Below, piece after piece: positions 8,198 through 15,505 of a stretch of DNA of 40,237 nt. The translations under genes were made by a program, and so were the position numbers. Origin of the DNA: Bacillota bacterium (lineage in GTDB: Bacteria; Bacillota; Clostridia; Lachnospirales; Lachnospiraceae); the NCBI GenBank assembly GCA_023436765.1, contig JAEZHX010000103.1, positions 1 to 40,237 on the forward strand, read 5' to 3'. The first letter of the stretch is position 1. Each line of letters starts with the position of its first letter. The notes below the pieces were generated by a model. That model made no database searches and was not told the DNA's origin. It saw only the letters and a program-made list of their open reading frames with translations.

Positions 8198-8860
8198 TTA
8201 TAAAATTCTGATATTATTCATCGTACCCGTCTCATGGAATTCTGTCCATTCGCAGATATTGACTGCATGATCCCCAATTCTTTCAAAGTACTTTGCAATC
8301 ATCAGAATATCCACACATTGGTCCACATGCTCTGTCGACGCCCGAAGCAGTACTGCCACTTCCTTCTTCACCTGATCAAAGAGATCATCGACCACGTCAT
8401 CCTTCTTTTCAATCCTCATTGCTTCCTCAATGTCCAGGTTAGTAAATGCCTTTACCGCGTCATGGACCATTTCCTTCGAAACCTTTCCCATCTCCGGAAT
8501 ATGTTTTACCAGGTTATAGATATGCTCTCTCTTTTCCCTCAGAATCAATTCAGCAATATCCGCAGCATGATCCCCGATCCGTTCCATATCTGTAACAACC
8601 TTAAGCGCCGTTGTAACGATCCTAAGATCCCTCGCTACCGGCTGTTGCTTTAATATCAAGGAAAGGCATCTGGATTCTATAGTTTTCTCTATATCATTCA
8701 CGTTACGGTCCCCGGATATGATCTCTCTTGCCAGAGTTTCATCCTGCGTCTCGAAAGCCACTAGTGTTTTCTCAATAGCGGACTCAATCATCTGACCCAT
8801 TTCACGCAAATTATCCTTCAGTAATTGCAGCTCATGTTCAAAGCTCATTCTAGCTGTCAT
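8198..8860 (-). CDS. phoU: Phosphate transport regulator PhoU
   Basis: Cytosolic helical protein that links the Pst transporter to PhoR and damps uptake. Two PhoU three-helix repeats are visible, each with its metal-binding signature: MERIGDHAADI near residue 95 and FERIGDHAVNICEW near 195. The length of 220 matches the family. AAGGAGG lies 7 nt before the ATG at 8860. The gene sits between pstB (59 bp upstream) and phoB, the standard place in Firmicute Pho operons. Confidence 0.95.
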   Translation of the reverse strand: MTARMSFEHELQLLKDNLREMGQMIESAIEKTLVAFETQDETLAREIISGDRNVNDIEKTIESRCLSLILKQQPVARDLRIVTTALKVVTDMERIGDHAADIAELILREKREHIYNLVKHIPEMGKVSKEMVHDAVKAFTNLDIEEAMRIEKKDDVVDDLFDQVKKEVAVLLRASTEHVDQCVDILMIAKYFERIGDHAVNICEWTEFHETGTMNNIRIL

Positions 8861-8919
8861 GGTATTTCCTCCTTATATAAATTATACCGTTTCAGATTTT
8901 CCCTGTCAAATACTACTAA

Positions 8920-9678
8920 TTAACCGAATCTGCCTGTGATATAATCTTCGGTGCGTTTATCCGCAGGTCTGGTGAATAACGTATCCGTAGGTGCAAACTC
9001 TACCACTTCCCCCACCAGGAAAAACGCTGTGTAATCCGAGATCCTGGCAGCCTGCTGCATATTATGGGTAACGATGGCTACCGTATATTTTTCCTTAAGC
9101 TCAGACATCAGATCCTCAATTTTCAAGGTTGAGATCGGGTCCAACGCTGATGTGGGTTCATCCATTAGGAGGACCTGAGGCTCCACAGCCAATGCCCTGG
9201 CAATACAGAGTCTCTGCTGCTGACCACCAGACAGCCCTAAGGCAGATTTTTTCAGACGATCCTTGACTTCATCAAACAGTGCAGCCCCCTTTAGACTTTC
9301 TTCCACGATACCATCCAGGACTGACTTCGCCTTAATCCCATGAATTCTGGGCCCATAAGCAACATTATCATAGATCGACATCGGAAAAGGATTAGGCTGT
9401 TGGAATACCATTCCGATCTTTTTTCTGAGCAGGGTGGTATCCACTCTCGGATCATAGATATCTTCCCCGTCCAGTCTTACCTGACCTTCGATTTTAACAT
9501 TGGGAATCAGATCGTTCATCCGATTCAGCGTCTTTAAAAATGTTGATTTTCCGCAGCCGGAGGGGCCGATAAAGGCTGTTATCGCCTTCTCCTTTATATT
9601 CATATCCACGCCCTTGAGCGCATGGTTAGTTCCATAATATAGATTTAAGTTTTTCGTACTTATCTTATCCTTTAACAT
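8920..9678 (-). CDS. pstB: Phosphate ABC transporter ATP-binding protein PstB
   Basis: ATPase that powers high-affinity phosphate import, bound to the cytosolic face of PstA/PstC. Walker A is GPSGCGKST (38-46), the Q loop lies in GMVFQQPNPFP, the ABC signature is LSGGQQQR and Walker B is LLMDEPTSALD. NRMNDLIP after Walker A and the QQPNPFPMSIYDN block are typical of PstB rather than other ABC ATPases. I start at ATG 9678 because GGAGG lies 5 nt upstream. An in-frame start at 9708 would abut pstA but has no ribosome site. The resulting 252 residues match the usual PstB length. Confidence 0.95.
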   Translation of the reverse strand: MLKDKISTKNLNLYYGTNHALKGVDMNIKEKAITAFIGPSGCGKSTFLKTLNRMNDLIPNVKIEGQVRLDGEDIYDPRVDTTLLRKKIGMVFQQPNPFPMSIYDNVAYGPRIHGIKAKSVLDGIVEESLKGAALFDEVKDRLKKSALGLSGGQQQRLCIARALAVEPQVLLMDEPTSALDPISTLKIEDLMSELKEKYTVAIVTHNMQQAARISDYTAFFLVGEVVEFAPTDTLFTRPADKRTEDYITGRFG

Positions 9679-9708
9679 TTTAACCTCCATTAGCAGCCTC
9701 GGGAGCAC

Positions 9709-10590
9709 TTATTTATTCACATCAAATCGTCGTGTCAGATATTTTGTCAACAGGTTGATAACGAATACGATTACCAGAAGTACCAGTGCAATGCCGAAGG
9801 CATTGTCATATTTGGCTTTCTCCATACTGAGATACAATTGTATCGTCAGCGTTCCCCCCGGCTCTGTTATTTTCTGAATCAAGCCTTCTCCATACTGGCC
9901 TAGCTTCGGAAGAAGATATCCGCTCCCTGCCGTAAACAGAAGTGCAGCTGATTCTCCGACAATACGACCAATGGATAGAATGACCCCTGTTATTATGCCG
10001 GGCATTGCGGAGGGAAGAAGAATGGTTCGGATCATATACCATTTTGTGGCTCCGATTCCTAATGCTCCGCTACGGTAGCTGACTGGTACCGTCTTTAGGG
10101 CCTCCTGGGTGTTCCTCGTAATAAGAGGCAGTACCATAAGCGACAGGGTCAGGGCACCGGTCAGGATGGAATATCCCAGCTTTAGTGTAAGACCGAAGAA
10201 TACATAGCCAAATAGACCGAAGATAATGGAGGGTATACCGGCTAGTGTTTCAGTCGTAAATTCAATCAGATTTACCAACCGACCCGGTTTCGCATATTCA
10301 TTCAGATAAATCGCCGCACCGATTCCAAAGGGGATGGCCAAAATCAAAGTGATGATAATAATATATAAGGTATTGATAATATTACCTGCAATACCGAAGG
10401 TACCTTTGATCGTACTGGGCGCAGTGGTAAGGAAATGCCAGTTAACCGCAGAGGCTCCACGGTAAGCTACATACCCTACGATACCTGCCAGAAGAATAAT
10501 TGATATCGAAGCACAAAGATATATTATGATATGGGCAAGGACATCCAGGGGCTTAATTTTTTTACCGTAAACACTATTCTCTTGCGGCAT
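9709..10590 (-). CDS. pstA: Phosphate ABC transporter permease PstA
   Basis: One of the two membrane subunits forming the phosphate channel. Six hydrophobic helices are visible, from IIIYLCASISIILLAGIVGYV near the N-terminus to ALVLLVIVFVINLL near the C-terminus. The EAA loop that contacts PstB is recognisable in EALKTVPVSYRSGALGIGATKW. The start overlaps the end of pstC by 17 bp, and GGAGG 8 nt upstream lies inside pstC. The 293 residues are normal for the family. Confidence 0.95.
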   Translation of the reverse strand: MPQENSVYGKKIKPLDVLAHIIIYLCASISIILLAGIVGYVAYRGASAVNWHFLTTAPSTIKGTFGIAGNIINTLYIIIITLILAIPFGIGAAIYLNEYAKPGRLVNLIEFTTETLAGIPSIIFGLFGYVFFGLTLKLGYSILTGALTLSLMVLPLITRNTQEALKTVPVSYRSGALGIGATKWYMIRTILLPSAMPGIITGVILSIGRIVGESAALLFTAGSGYLLPKLGQYGEGLIQKITEPGGTLTIQLYLSMEKAKYDNAFGIALVLLVIVFVINLLTKYLTRRFDVNK

Positions 10591-11515
10591 CCTTCCGACC
10601 TCCCTTGATGACTTTATTTAAAACCAGATTAATGAGCATGATAAAGACGAACAGAACCAATCCGATTGTAAACAGTACTCGTTTATGCAGGTCACTCGCA
10701 TAGGACATCTCAGAAACAACCGCTGTGGTCAGAAAACGTACCGAGTTGAAGGGCAGAGGAAGATTTGCCCCATTGCCTGCCACCATACTGATTGCCATCG
10801 CTTCCCCGATTGCCCGGCCTACACCAAGAACGATAGCAGTAACAATGCCGGACTTGGCGGCGGGGATTATTACCCTGAATATGGTCTGGATTCTTGTTGC
10901 TCCAAGAGCAAGAGACGCCTGTTTATAATGCTTTGGAACAGACCTAATCGCCGATTCACTGATATTGATCACTGTAGGCAAAATCATCAATGCCAGAACT
11001 AATATAGCTGAGATCAAATTAGAACCACCCGTGAACTGATGATCCGGGGAATCCTTAAAAACTGCTAATTCTATTCTATACATCATCGGGTTTAAAATCA
11101 GAATACCCAATAAGCCATAGATGACCGAGGGTATTCCTGCCAGTAGCTCTACAGCCGGTTTGACGATTCCGGCCAGTCTTCTGGGTGCAGTCTCTGCCAG
11201 GAACACCGCTGTCATAACTCCGATCGGAACCCCAATTAGAATCGCTCCGAAGGTGCCGACGATGGAAGTCAGAATGACATACAGAATACCAAAGCTGGGA
11301 TTCTCTGCTGTCGGTTTCCATACGGTTCCAAACAGAATCTCCTTTAGTCCAACCTCAAAGATAGCCGGTGTGCCGCTGATTAGCATATAAAGCGTAATGG
11401 AGAATACCGCCAGTACCGCAAAAAACGCAAAGGCTGTGAAGATAATGCCTGCTGCTCTTTCTACTTTATTCTTCGTTCTGAAATTTCCGATGATGGAAAT
11501 ATTCTTATCACTCAT
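10574..11515 (-). CDS. pstC: Phosphate ABC transporter permease PstC
   Basis: Second membrane subunit of the Pst importer. It has six predicted helices, an N-terminal cytosolic segment, the GIPSVIYGLLG region and the EAA-like loop ESAIRSVPKHYKQASLALGATR. AGGAG lies 5 nt before the ATG at 11515. It follows pstS after 26 bp and overlaps pstA by 17 bp, so all three are one transcription unit. Confidence 0.95.
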   Translation of the reverse strand: MSDKNISIIGNFRTKNKVERAAGIIFTAFAFFAVLAVFSITLYMLISGTPAIFEVGLKEILFGTVWKPTAENPSFGILYVILTSIVGTFGAILIGVPIGVMTAVFLAETAPRRLAGIVKPAVELLAGIPSVIYGLLGILILNPMMYRIELAVFKDSPDHQFTGGSNLISAILVLALMILPTVINISESAIRSVPKHYKQASLALGATRIQTIFRVIIPAAKSGIVTAIVLGVGRAIGEAMAISMVAGNGANLPLPFNSVRFLTTAVVSEMSYASDLHKRVLFTIGLVLFVFIMLINLVLNKVIKGGRKDAARE

Positions 11516-11541
11516 ATTCTCTCCTTTTTAATGCTTTTCGA

Positions 11542-12396
11542 TCAGTCTATCGTAATCAGGCCAACACTGCGGATCAATTGTTTCCCTTCCTCTGATTCCA
11601 AATATTCAAAGAAAGCCTGAACTGCTTCACTTTGCTGCGAAATCTCACCCTTGGTTGCCATAATGAAGGGTCTGCTTAGCAGATATTTATTCGCTTTGAT
11701 GTTCTCTTCCGTGGGTGCCACCTGATCAATTGCTAAAGCCTGAACCGTATCATCCAATATATCAATAGAAATATACCCGATTGCTCCTGGGGTTGATGCC
11801 ACCTTAGCCATAACACCACCCGTACTGTTAATTTCATTGGAATAGCTGCATTTATCCTCTATAGACAGGATTTCCTCAAAAGCACCCCTGGTACCGGATC
11901 CTGCTTCTCTTCCAATCACAACAATTGGCTGGTTTGCACCGCCCACTTCGTTCCAATTCCTAATCGTTCCGGTGAAGATACCGGTTAACTGATCAAACGA
12001 TAATCCCGATACTGCGTTTCCTTTATCCACAATAACAGCAATACCGTCAATCGCCACGATATTTGCTACTGCTCCTGAATTAGTCTCACTGTCCTTTAGG
12101 TTTCTGGAAGCATTACCGATTTCTACGGTTCCCTCGATTACTGCCGCTACACCGGCACTGGAGCCGATGAATTCCGGTGAGATGCTGACATTCGGATATT
12201 TATCCCTAAAAGCTTCCGCAGCTGCATTTGCTAGCTTCTCCATTGAGGTCGATCCGGCCATGGTGATGGAGCCGCTTAATTTATTTGAACTTCCGTTCCC
12301 AGTATCAGCGCCCTGGTCTGCACTCTTTTTATTACCGCAAGCACTCAGGATTCCTGCGATCATTAATGCTATCATTATCATTACTCTTTTTTTCAT
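11542..12396 (-). CDS. pstS: Phosphate-binding lipoprotein PstS
   Basis: Extracellular solute-binding protein that captures inorganic phosphate for PstABC. The lipoprotein signal peptide ends in the lipobox LSAC with Cys20, followed by a Gly/Ser/Asp-rich linker. The mature part starts GSITMAGSTSMEKLANA, the phosphate-binding SGST-type loop, and has GREAGSGTRGAFEE, a second ligand-binding segment typical of PstS. The ATG at 12396 is preferred because GGAG lies 8 nt upstream. The in-frame ATG at 12402 would leave only 2 nt. It is the first gene of the operon, behind a three-repeat Pho box. Confidence 0.93.
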   Translation of the reverse strand: MKKRVMIMIALMIAGILSACGNKKSADQGADTGNGSSNKLSGSITMAGSTSMEKLANAAAEAFRDKYPNVSISPEFIGSSAGVAAVIEGTVEIGNASRNLKDSETNSGAVANIVAIDGIAVIVDKGNAVSGLSFDQLTGIFTGTIRNWNEVGGANQPIVVIGREAGSGTRGAFEEILSIEDKCSYSNEINSTGGVMAKVASTPGAIGYISIDILDDTVQALAIDQVAPTEENIKANKYLLSRPFIMATKGEISQQSEAVQAFFEYLESEEGKQLIRSVGLITID

Positions 12397-12469
12397 CTTC
12401 ATCTCTCCTTCTATTCTCTTTTACTCTCTTTTTTCACACTTATCTTAACATCAAGAAAATGTATCAGAT

Positions 12470-12507
12470 ATCATAGTAATGTATCTTCTATGTAAAATTC
12501 ATGTAAA
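12470..12507 (-). promoter_or_regulatory. Pho box array and promoter upstream of pstS
   Basis: Read on the minus strand, TTTACA (12507-12502), TTTACA (12496-12491) and GATACA (12485-12480) recur exactly every 11 bp, the spacing and sequence of PhoP/PhoB boxes in Firmicutes (TTHACA repeats with 5-bp spacers). TATGAT (12475-12470) lies 15 bp after the second TTTACA and could serve as -10, so bound PhoB would sit on the -35 region. The pstS start is about 75 bp further on. The rest of 12397-12600 is AT-rich leader with no gene. Confidence 0.75.
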
Positions 12508-12599
12508 GTGGAACATAATCTATGGTTATTATCTTATCATTTTGTCATTCTATTCTTTTCCTCTGCCTGGATGAATTCTGCGGGACAATTGAGGACATC

Positions 12600-12656
12600 A
12601 AAAAAAGCTTTTCCGACGAGCCTCGGTGAAACCGATCCCTTCAAGAAAAGCTTTTC
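12600..12656 (-). terminator. Terminator after tRNA-Arg
   Basis: Read on the minus strand, GAAAAGCTTTT-type arms (12645-12655 and 12603-12613, 11 bp) enclose a smaller TCGGTTTCACCGA hairpin and are followed by a run of seven T. It lies 20 bp downstream of the tRNA gene and separates it from pstS regulation. Confidence 0.65.
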
Positions 12657-12676
12657 TTCTTCTTTTTCATATTCAA

Positions 12677-12750
12677 CGTGCCTGGCGGGATTTGAACCCA
12701 CGACCTTCCGCTTAGGAGGCGGACGCTCTATCCTGCTGAGCTACAAGCAC
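12677..12750 (-). tRNA. tRNA-Arg, anticodon CCU
   Basis: The 74-nt cloverleaf is complete. The acceptor arms are GTGCTTG and CAGGCAC, the D arm is GCTC/GAGC, the anticodon stem is TCCGC/GCGGA with loop CTCCTAA, and the T arm is GTGGG-TTCAAAT-CCCGC; the discriminator is G. The anticodon CCU (complement at 12714-12716) reads the Arg codon AGG. No CCA is encoded, so the tail must be added enzymatically. It has its own promoter upstream and terminator downstream. Confidence 0.95.
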
Positions 12751-12763
12751 AGACAACGTATTT

Positions 12764-12792
12764 ATTCTACTATTTCCTTCTTCTTAAGTCAA
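12764..12792 (-). promoter_or_regulatory. Promoter of tRNA-Arg
   Basis: On the minus strand TTGACT (12792-12787) is separated by exactly 17 bp from TAGAAT (12769-12764), a near-consensus sigma-A promoter. Transcription would begin about 7 bp before the tRNA 5' end at 12750. Confidence 0.75.
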
Positions 12793-12862
12793 TATCCTAT
12801 CGGAAGGAATTTCTTATCCGTTGCGCTACAGCTAATCCAGACCAAATATCACTTCCCCTTAT

Positions 12863-13759
12863 CTACTGGTTCCCGGACTGTCCTGAAAATGCGATATTTC
12901 CCTGCATCCATATATTTCCCTTGAACCTGCGGCCAACTGCAGGTTCCCCCAGCATATCCTTCTTATTAATACAGAGGCGGAAGCTGATATCATTGCAGCT
13001 AAGCAAAAGATCATAAATTTCTTCCTTGGTATAGGTGTTCTCGATCAAATTGCTTTCCTGTATCGTGGCAATGATGCTGTAATTATCAGATTCAGACCCA
13101 AACGGAATGAAACTGGTATCTACGATTGAATAGATATCCTCCTTCTTTGCTCTTCTGGAAACCATGGCATAGGTATCTATATCATCAATGGTCAGGCTGT
13201 CAATTGCATCCTGATTACCTTTCTTGGCCTCCGCAATCAGATTGTTGCGGTATTTGGTCTCTGCTGAAATATTTCGTACCTGAACCTCATCCTTCTCTAT
13301 CGGAAGCAGGGTCCTTCCCTCCAGTGATAAGGCGGCAAGAGAAATTGGAAAGTTCGTGTTCATGGGCATATTCTGGGTCTTCTTCTCCAGATATTCTGCA
13401 ACATTCTGCAGGTAAAAGATCAGTGATACTCCCAGCCTAAAGTCATCACACATGCCGGTATAGGCCTCGGTATCAACTCTTTTATTAATGCCAACCTCTT
13501 CATTGGTGCTTACAATCTGGCCGGATAGATAAGGAAAATAATGTTCCATATGGAATACTCCGCTTCTGTCATATTCCCCACGGAGTGTTATCCCGAACCC
13601 CTCGCCAAATACTCTCGATATCTCGGTTAATTCTATATTATTTCCTGTCTGTACGGACTTGATCTCTGTTGCCTCGTCCTTTACCAGGTCCAATAACTGG
13701 TTTAAATCCATTCTGTTGTGAATGTCGCTGAAGCCGATGGCTCTCAAATAGCTATGCAT
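12863..13759 (-). CDS. DUF3881-like protein of unknown function
   Basis: The 298-residue soluble protein begins MHSYLRAIGFSDI, a start I associate with the DUF3881 family found in Lachnospiraceae and related Clostridia, whose function is unknown. It has no signal peptide, membrane helix or catalytic motif that I can identify. It is mixed alpha/beta in character, with acidic and aromatic segments such as GITLRGEYDRSGVFHMEHYFPYL. The ATG at 13759 is preferred, with AGGTG a few bases upstream; a GTG at 13768 is in frame. It lies alone between an HD-GYP gene and tRNA-Arg. A TATAAT at about 13784-13789 on the minus strand may be its -10, but no good -35 is seen. The family assignment is from memory of the N-terminus. 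Confidence 0.65.
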   Translation of the reverse strand: MHSYLRAIGFSDIHNRMDLNQLLDLVKDEATEIKSVQTGNNIELTEISRVFGEGFGITLRGEYDRSGVFHMEHYFPYLSGQIVSTNEEVGINKRVDTEAYTGMCDDFRLGVSLIFYLQNVAEYLEKKTQNMPMNTNFPISLAALSLEGRTLLPIEKDEVQVRNISAETKYRNNLIAEAKKGNQDAIDSLTIDDIDTYAMVSRRAKKEDIYSIVDTSFIPFGSESDNYSIIATIQESNLIENTYTKEEIYDLLLSCNDISFRLCINKKDMLGEPAVGRRFKGNIWMQGNIAFSGQSGNQ

Positions 13760-13998
13760 TTCTTTCACCTGCCAATCTATTCCTTACTACATTATAATCA
13801 TACAATATATTTACGTTCTTTCTATACATCCGATCTGTTCCATATCTTAAAGTATTGCCTGGTTTTTAATTGTTTTAATAATATTCTACGCGATTCCATG
13901 CCTAATCATGTGATAATATATATATCATATTCCAGATGAAAGCGCAAGACCTCAAACATTGGAACCGTGCTGATATCCACCTCATATCATTAAAACAA

Positions 13999-14033
13999 GG
14001 AGGTTATCCACATATTCAGGATGGATATCCTCC
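13999..14033 (-). terminator. Terminator of the HD-GYP gene
   Basis: GGAGGTTATCC (13999-14009) and GGATATCCTCC (14023-14033) form an 11-bp stem with one mismatch. On the minus strand the stem is followed by TTGTTTTAATG, a T-rich tail. It lies 35 bp after the stop of the gene ending at 14068. The remaining 13770-13998 is AT-rich, with no gene. Confidence 0.55.
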
Positions 14034-14067
14034 CTGTGTATTATATTACTGGAAATACATATTAATC

Positions 14068-15132
14068 TCAGTCTATTATGGTATCCGTGATAAACAAGGT
14101 GAGTTCTTTTGTAAGGTCCTTCTCTAGCCATTCACTCGGCTGTACTCCCTCTTTGTTTTTAATGATGCGTATTACCGGCCTGGTCGGGCATTTCGTGTTT
14201 TGTCTTAAAACAATCCCTATCTCATCCTGGTTGGTGATGACCAGTGCACCCGTTGGGTATGCAGCAACAGAAGCAACAAAGGCTTTTACTACATTAAAAT
14301 CGAATTTTACGCCAGCCTGACTGACAATATAATCAATCGCATCATGTACCTTCATCTTTGTGGTCAGATTACCGTATACCCTGCTATCAAATTCATCACA
14401 TACAGCTGCTATCTTACTTCCTATTTTAATCTTGTCGGCTTTCAGGCGGAACGGGTAACCTGATCCATCCAATCTCTCATGATGGCTGATAATGATGTCC
14501 TTTGAAATTGCAGATAACCAATCCACTTTCTCCACCGCTGAATAGCCATAAATAATATGCTTCTTGATTTCCTTCAGCTCTTTCTCAGAACAGTCCTCCG
14601 CCCTAAGATTACTAAAATCCATACTGATATAAGTAAAACCGATATCATGCAGAAGGCAGCCTATCGCAATATCCTTCACCTTTGTCTTCGGCTGCTTCAA
14701 TTTCAGTGCCAATATTACGGACAACGCGCAAACATTCAAGGAATGGGAATAGGTGCTTTCGTTTTTATTCCTGATACTGGACAGGTTATACATAACCTCA
14801 GGTTCATTCATGATATCAGAAATGATTTCATCGGCTATAGTTCGGATCTCATCCAGTTCCTGATCATTATGAAAGGAATACTTCAGCAGGATATTGCGGA
14901 CAGCTTCCTGACATTGCTCCTTAATTTGTAATTCAAGGCTTTCCGTCAGATTTACTCCCTGTGCGAGTTCATCATCTACATAAATAAACTCTATATCCAA
15001 ATCCCTCAATCGTTTCACATATTCTCTTTTTACTACAGTTCCTGCCGCCATTAATATGGAATTATTATTGTTTAGGATATCCTTGGCCAATAACTCATTC
15101 CCTTTAACTGAATCAATAGAGATAACCCTCAT
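14068..15132 (-). CDS. HD-GYP domain protein, putative cyclic-di-GMP phosphodiesterase
   Basis: The 354-residue cytosolic protein has an N-terminal region of about 110 residues, starting RVISIDSVKGNELLAKDI as in many clostridial HD-GYP proteins, followed by the HD-GYP domain. Metal and signature residues are visible: His130 (YSHSLNV), His162-Asp163 (LLHDIG), His192 (KKHIIYG), His217-His218-Glu219 and DGSGYP at 222-227, the GYP that defines the family. These support hydrolysis of cyclic di-GMP, which in this group controls motility and surface traits. It has no receiver or membrane segment, so the input signal is unknown. The promoter region is shared back-to-back with adhE (367 bp) and contains several TATAAT-like sequences on this strand. 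Confidence 0.85.
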   Translation of the reverse strand: MRVISIDSVKGNELLAKDILNNNNSILMAAGTVVKREYVKRLRDLDIEFIYVDDELAQGVNLTESLELQIKEQCQEAVRNILLKYSFHNDQELDEIRTIADEIISDIMNEPEVMYNLSSIRNKNESTYSHSLNVCALSVILALKLKQPKTKVKDIAIGCLLHDIGFTYISMDFSNLRAEDCSEKELKEIKKHIIYGYSAVEKVDWLSAISKDIIISHHERLDGSGYPFRLKADKIKIGSKIAAVCDEFDSRVYGNLTTKMKVHDAIDYIVSQAGVKFDFNVVKAFVASVAAYPTGALVITNQDEIGIVLRQNTKCPTRPVIRIIKNKEGVQPSEWLEKDLTKELTLFITDTIID

Positions 15133-15401
15133 TATTAACCCTTTCTTCCTTACGGGATGTTCTTCTTCGTTCGCATATTATAATGCTTTATTTATTCCAT
15201 CATAAAATATAACATATTCATAATCTATAGTCATTATTATAATCCACTTTTTCGAGTATATTTTCAATCATACAATAGTTCTATGCATTAGAACAGAGCA
15301 AATTCATTATAATATATATTATGTTAAAAATTGATTCCTCTGCTATGGAAACTCTTTTGTATATTTGTTACAAAGAAACAGAAATTTTATAAAAATATTT
15401 A

Positions 15402-15419
15402 TTGTTATTTATTTAACAA
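15402..15419 (+). promoter_or_regulatory. Rex-like operator 1 upstream of adhE
   Basis: The palindrome TTGTTATTTATTTAACAA matches the clostridial Rex pattern TTGTTAANNNNTTAACAA except at one position. It lies 6 bp upstream of the -35 hexamer of the adhE promoter. Rex is the NADH/NAD+-sensing repressor of fermentation genes. The assignment is by motif only. Confidence 0.6.
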
Positions 15420-15425
15420 TATCCT

Positions 15426-15454
15426 TTGACAAACAAAAGGATTAATGATATATT
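15426..15454 (+). promoter_or_regulatory. adhE promoter
   Basis: TTGACA (15426-15431), a 17-bp spacer and TATATT (15449-15454) form a near-perfect sigma-A promoter. Transcription would start near 15461, giving a leader of about 45 nt that contains the second Rex-like site. Confidence 0.8.
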
Positions 15455-15468
15455 TATTTCAGAAGCAT

Positions 15469-15486
15469 TTGTTAATTATTTAACAA
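15469..15486 (+). promoter_or_regulatory. Rex-like operator 2, between adhE promoter and ribosome site
   Basis: TTGTTAATTATTTAACAA is a perfect match to TTGTTAANNNNTTAACAA. It lies just after the expected transcription start and ends 8 bp before AGGAGG. Its start is 67 bp from that of operator 1. A repressor here would block elongation or initiation. Confidence 0.75.
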
Positions 15487-15505
15487 GCAATCAAGGAGGA
15501 TGTTT

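Noticed and set aside
14004..14012. Perfect DnaA box TTATCCACA far from oriC
   Set aside because: It forms part of one arm of the HD-GYP gene terminator (13999-14033) and stands alone; a single 9-mer can occur by chance.
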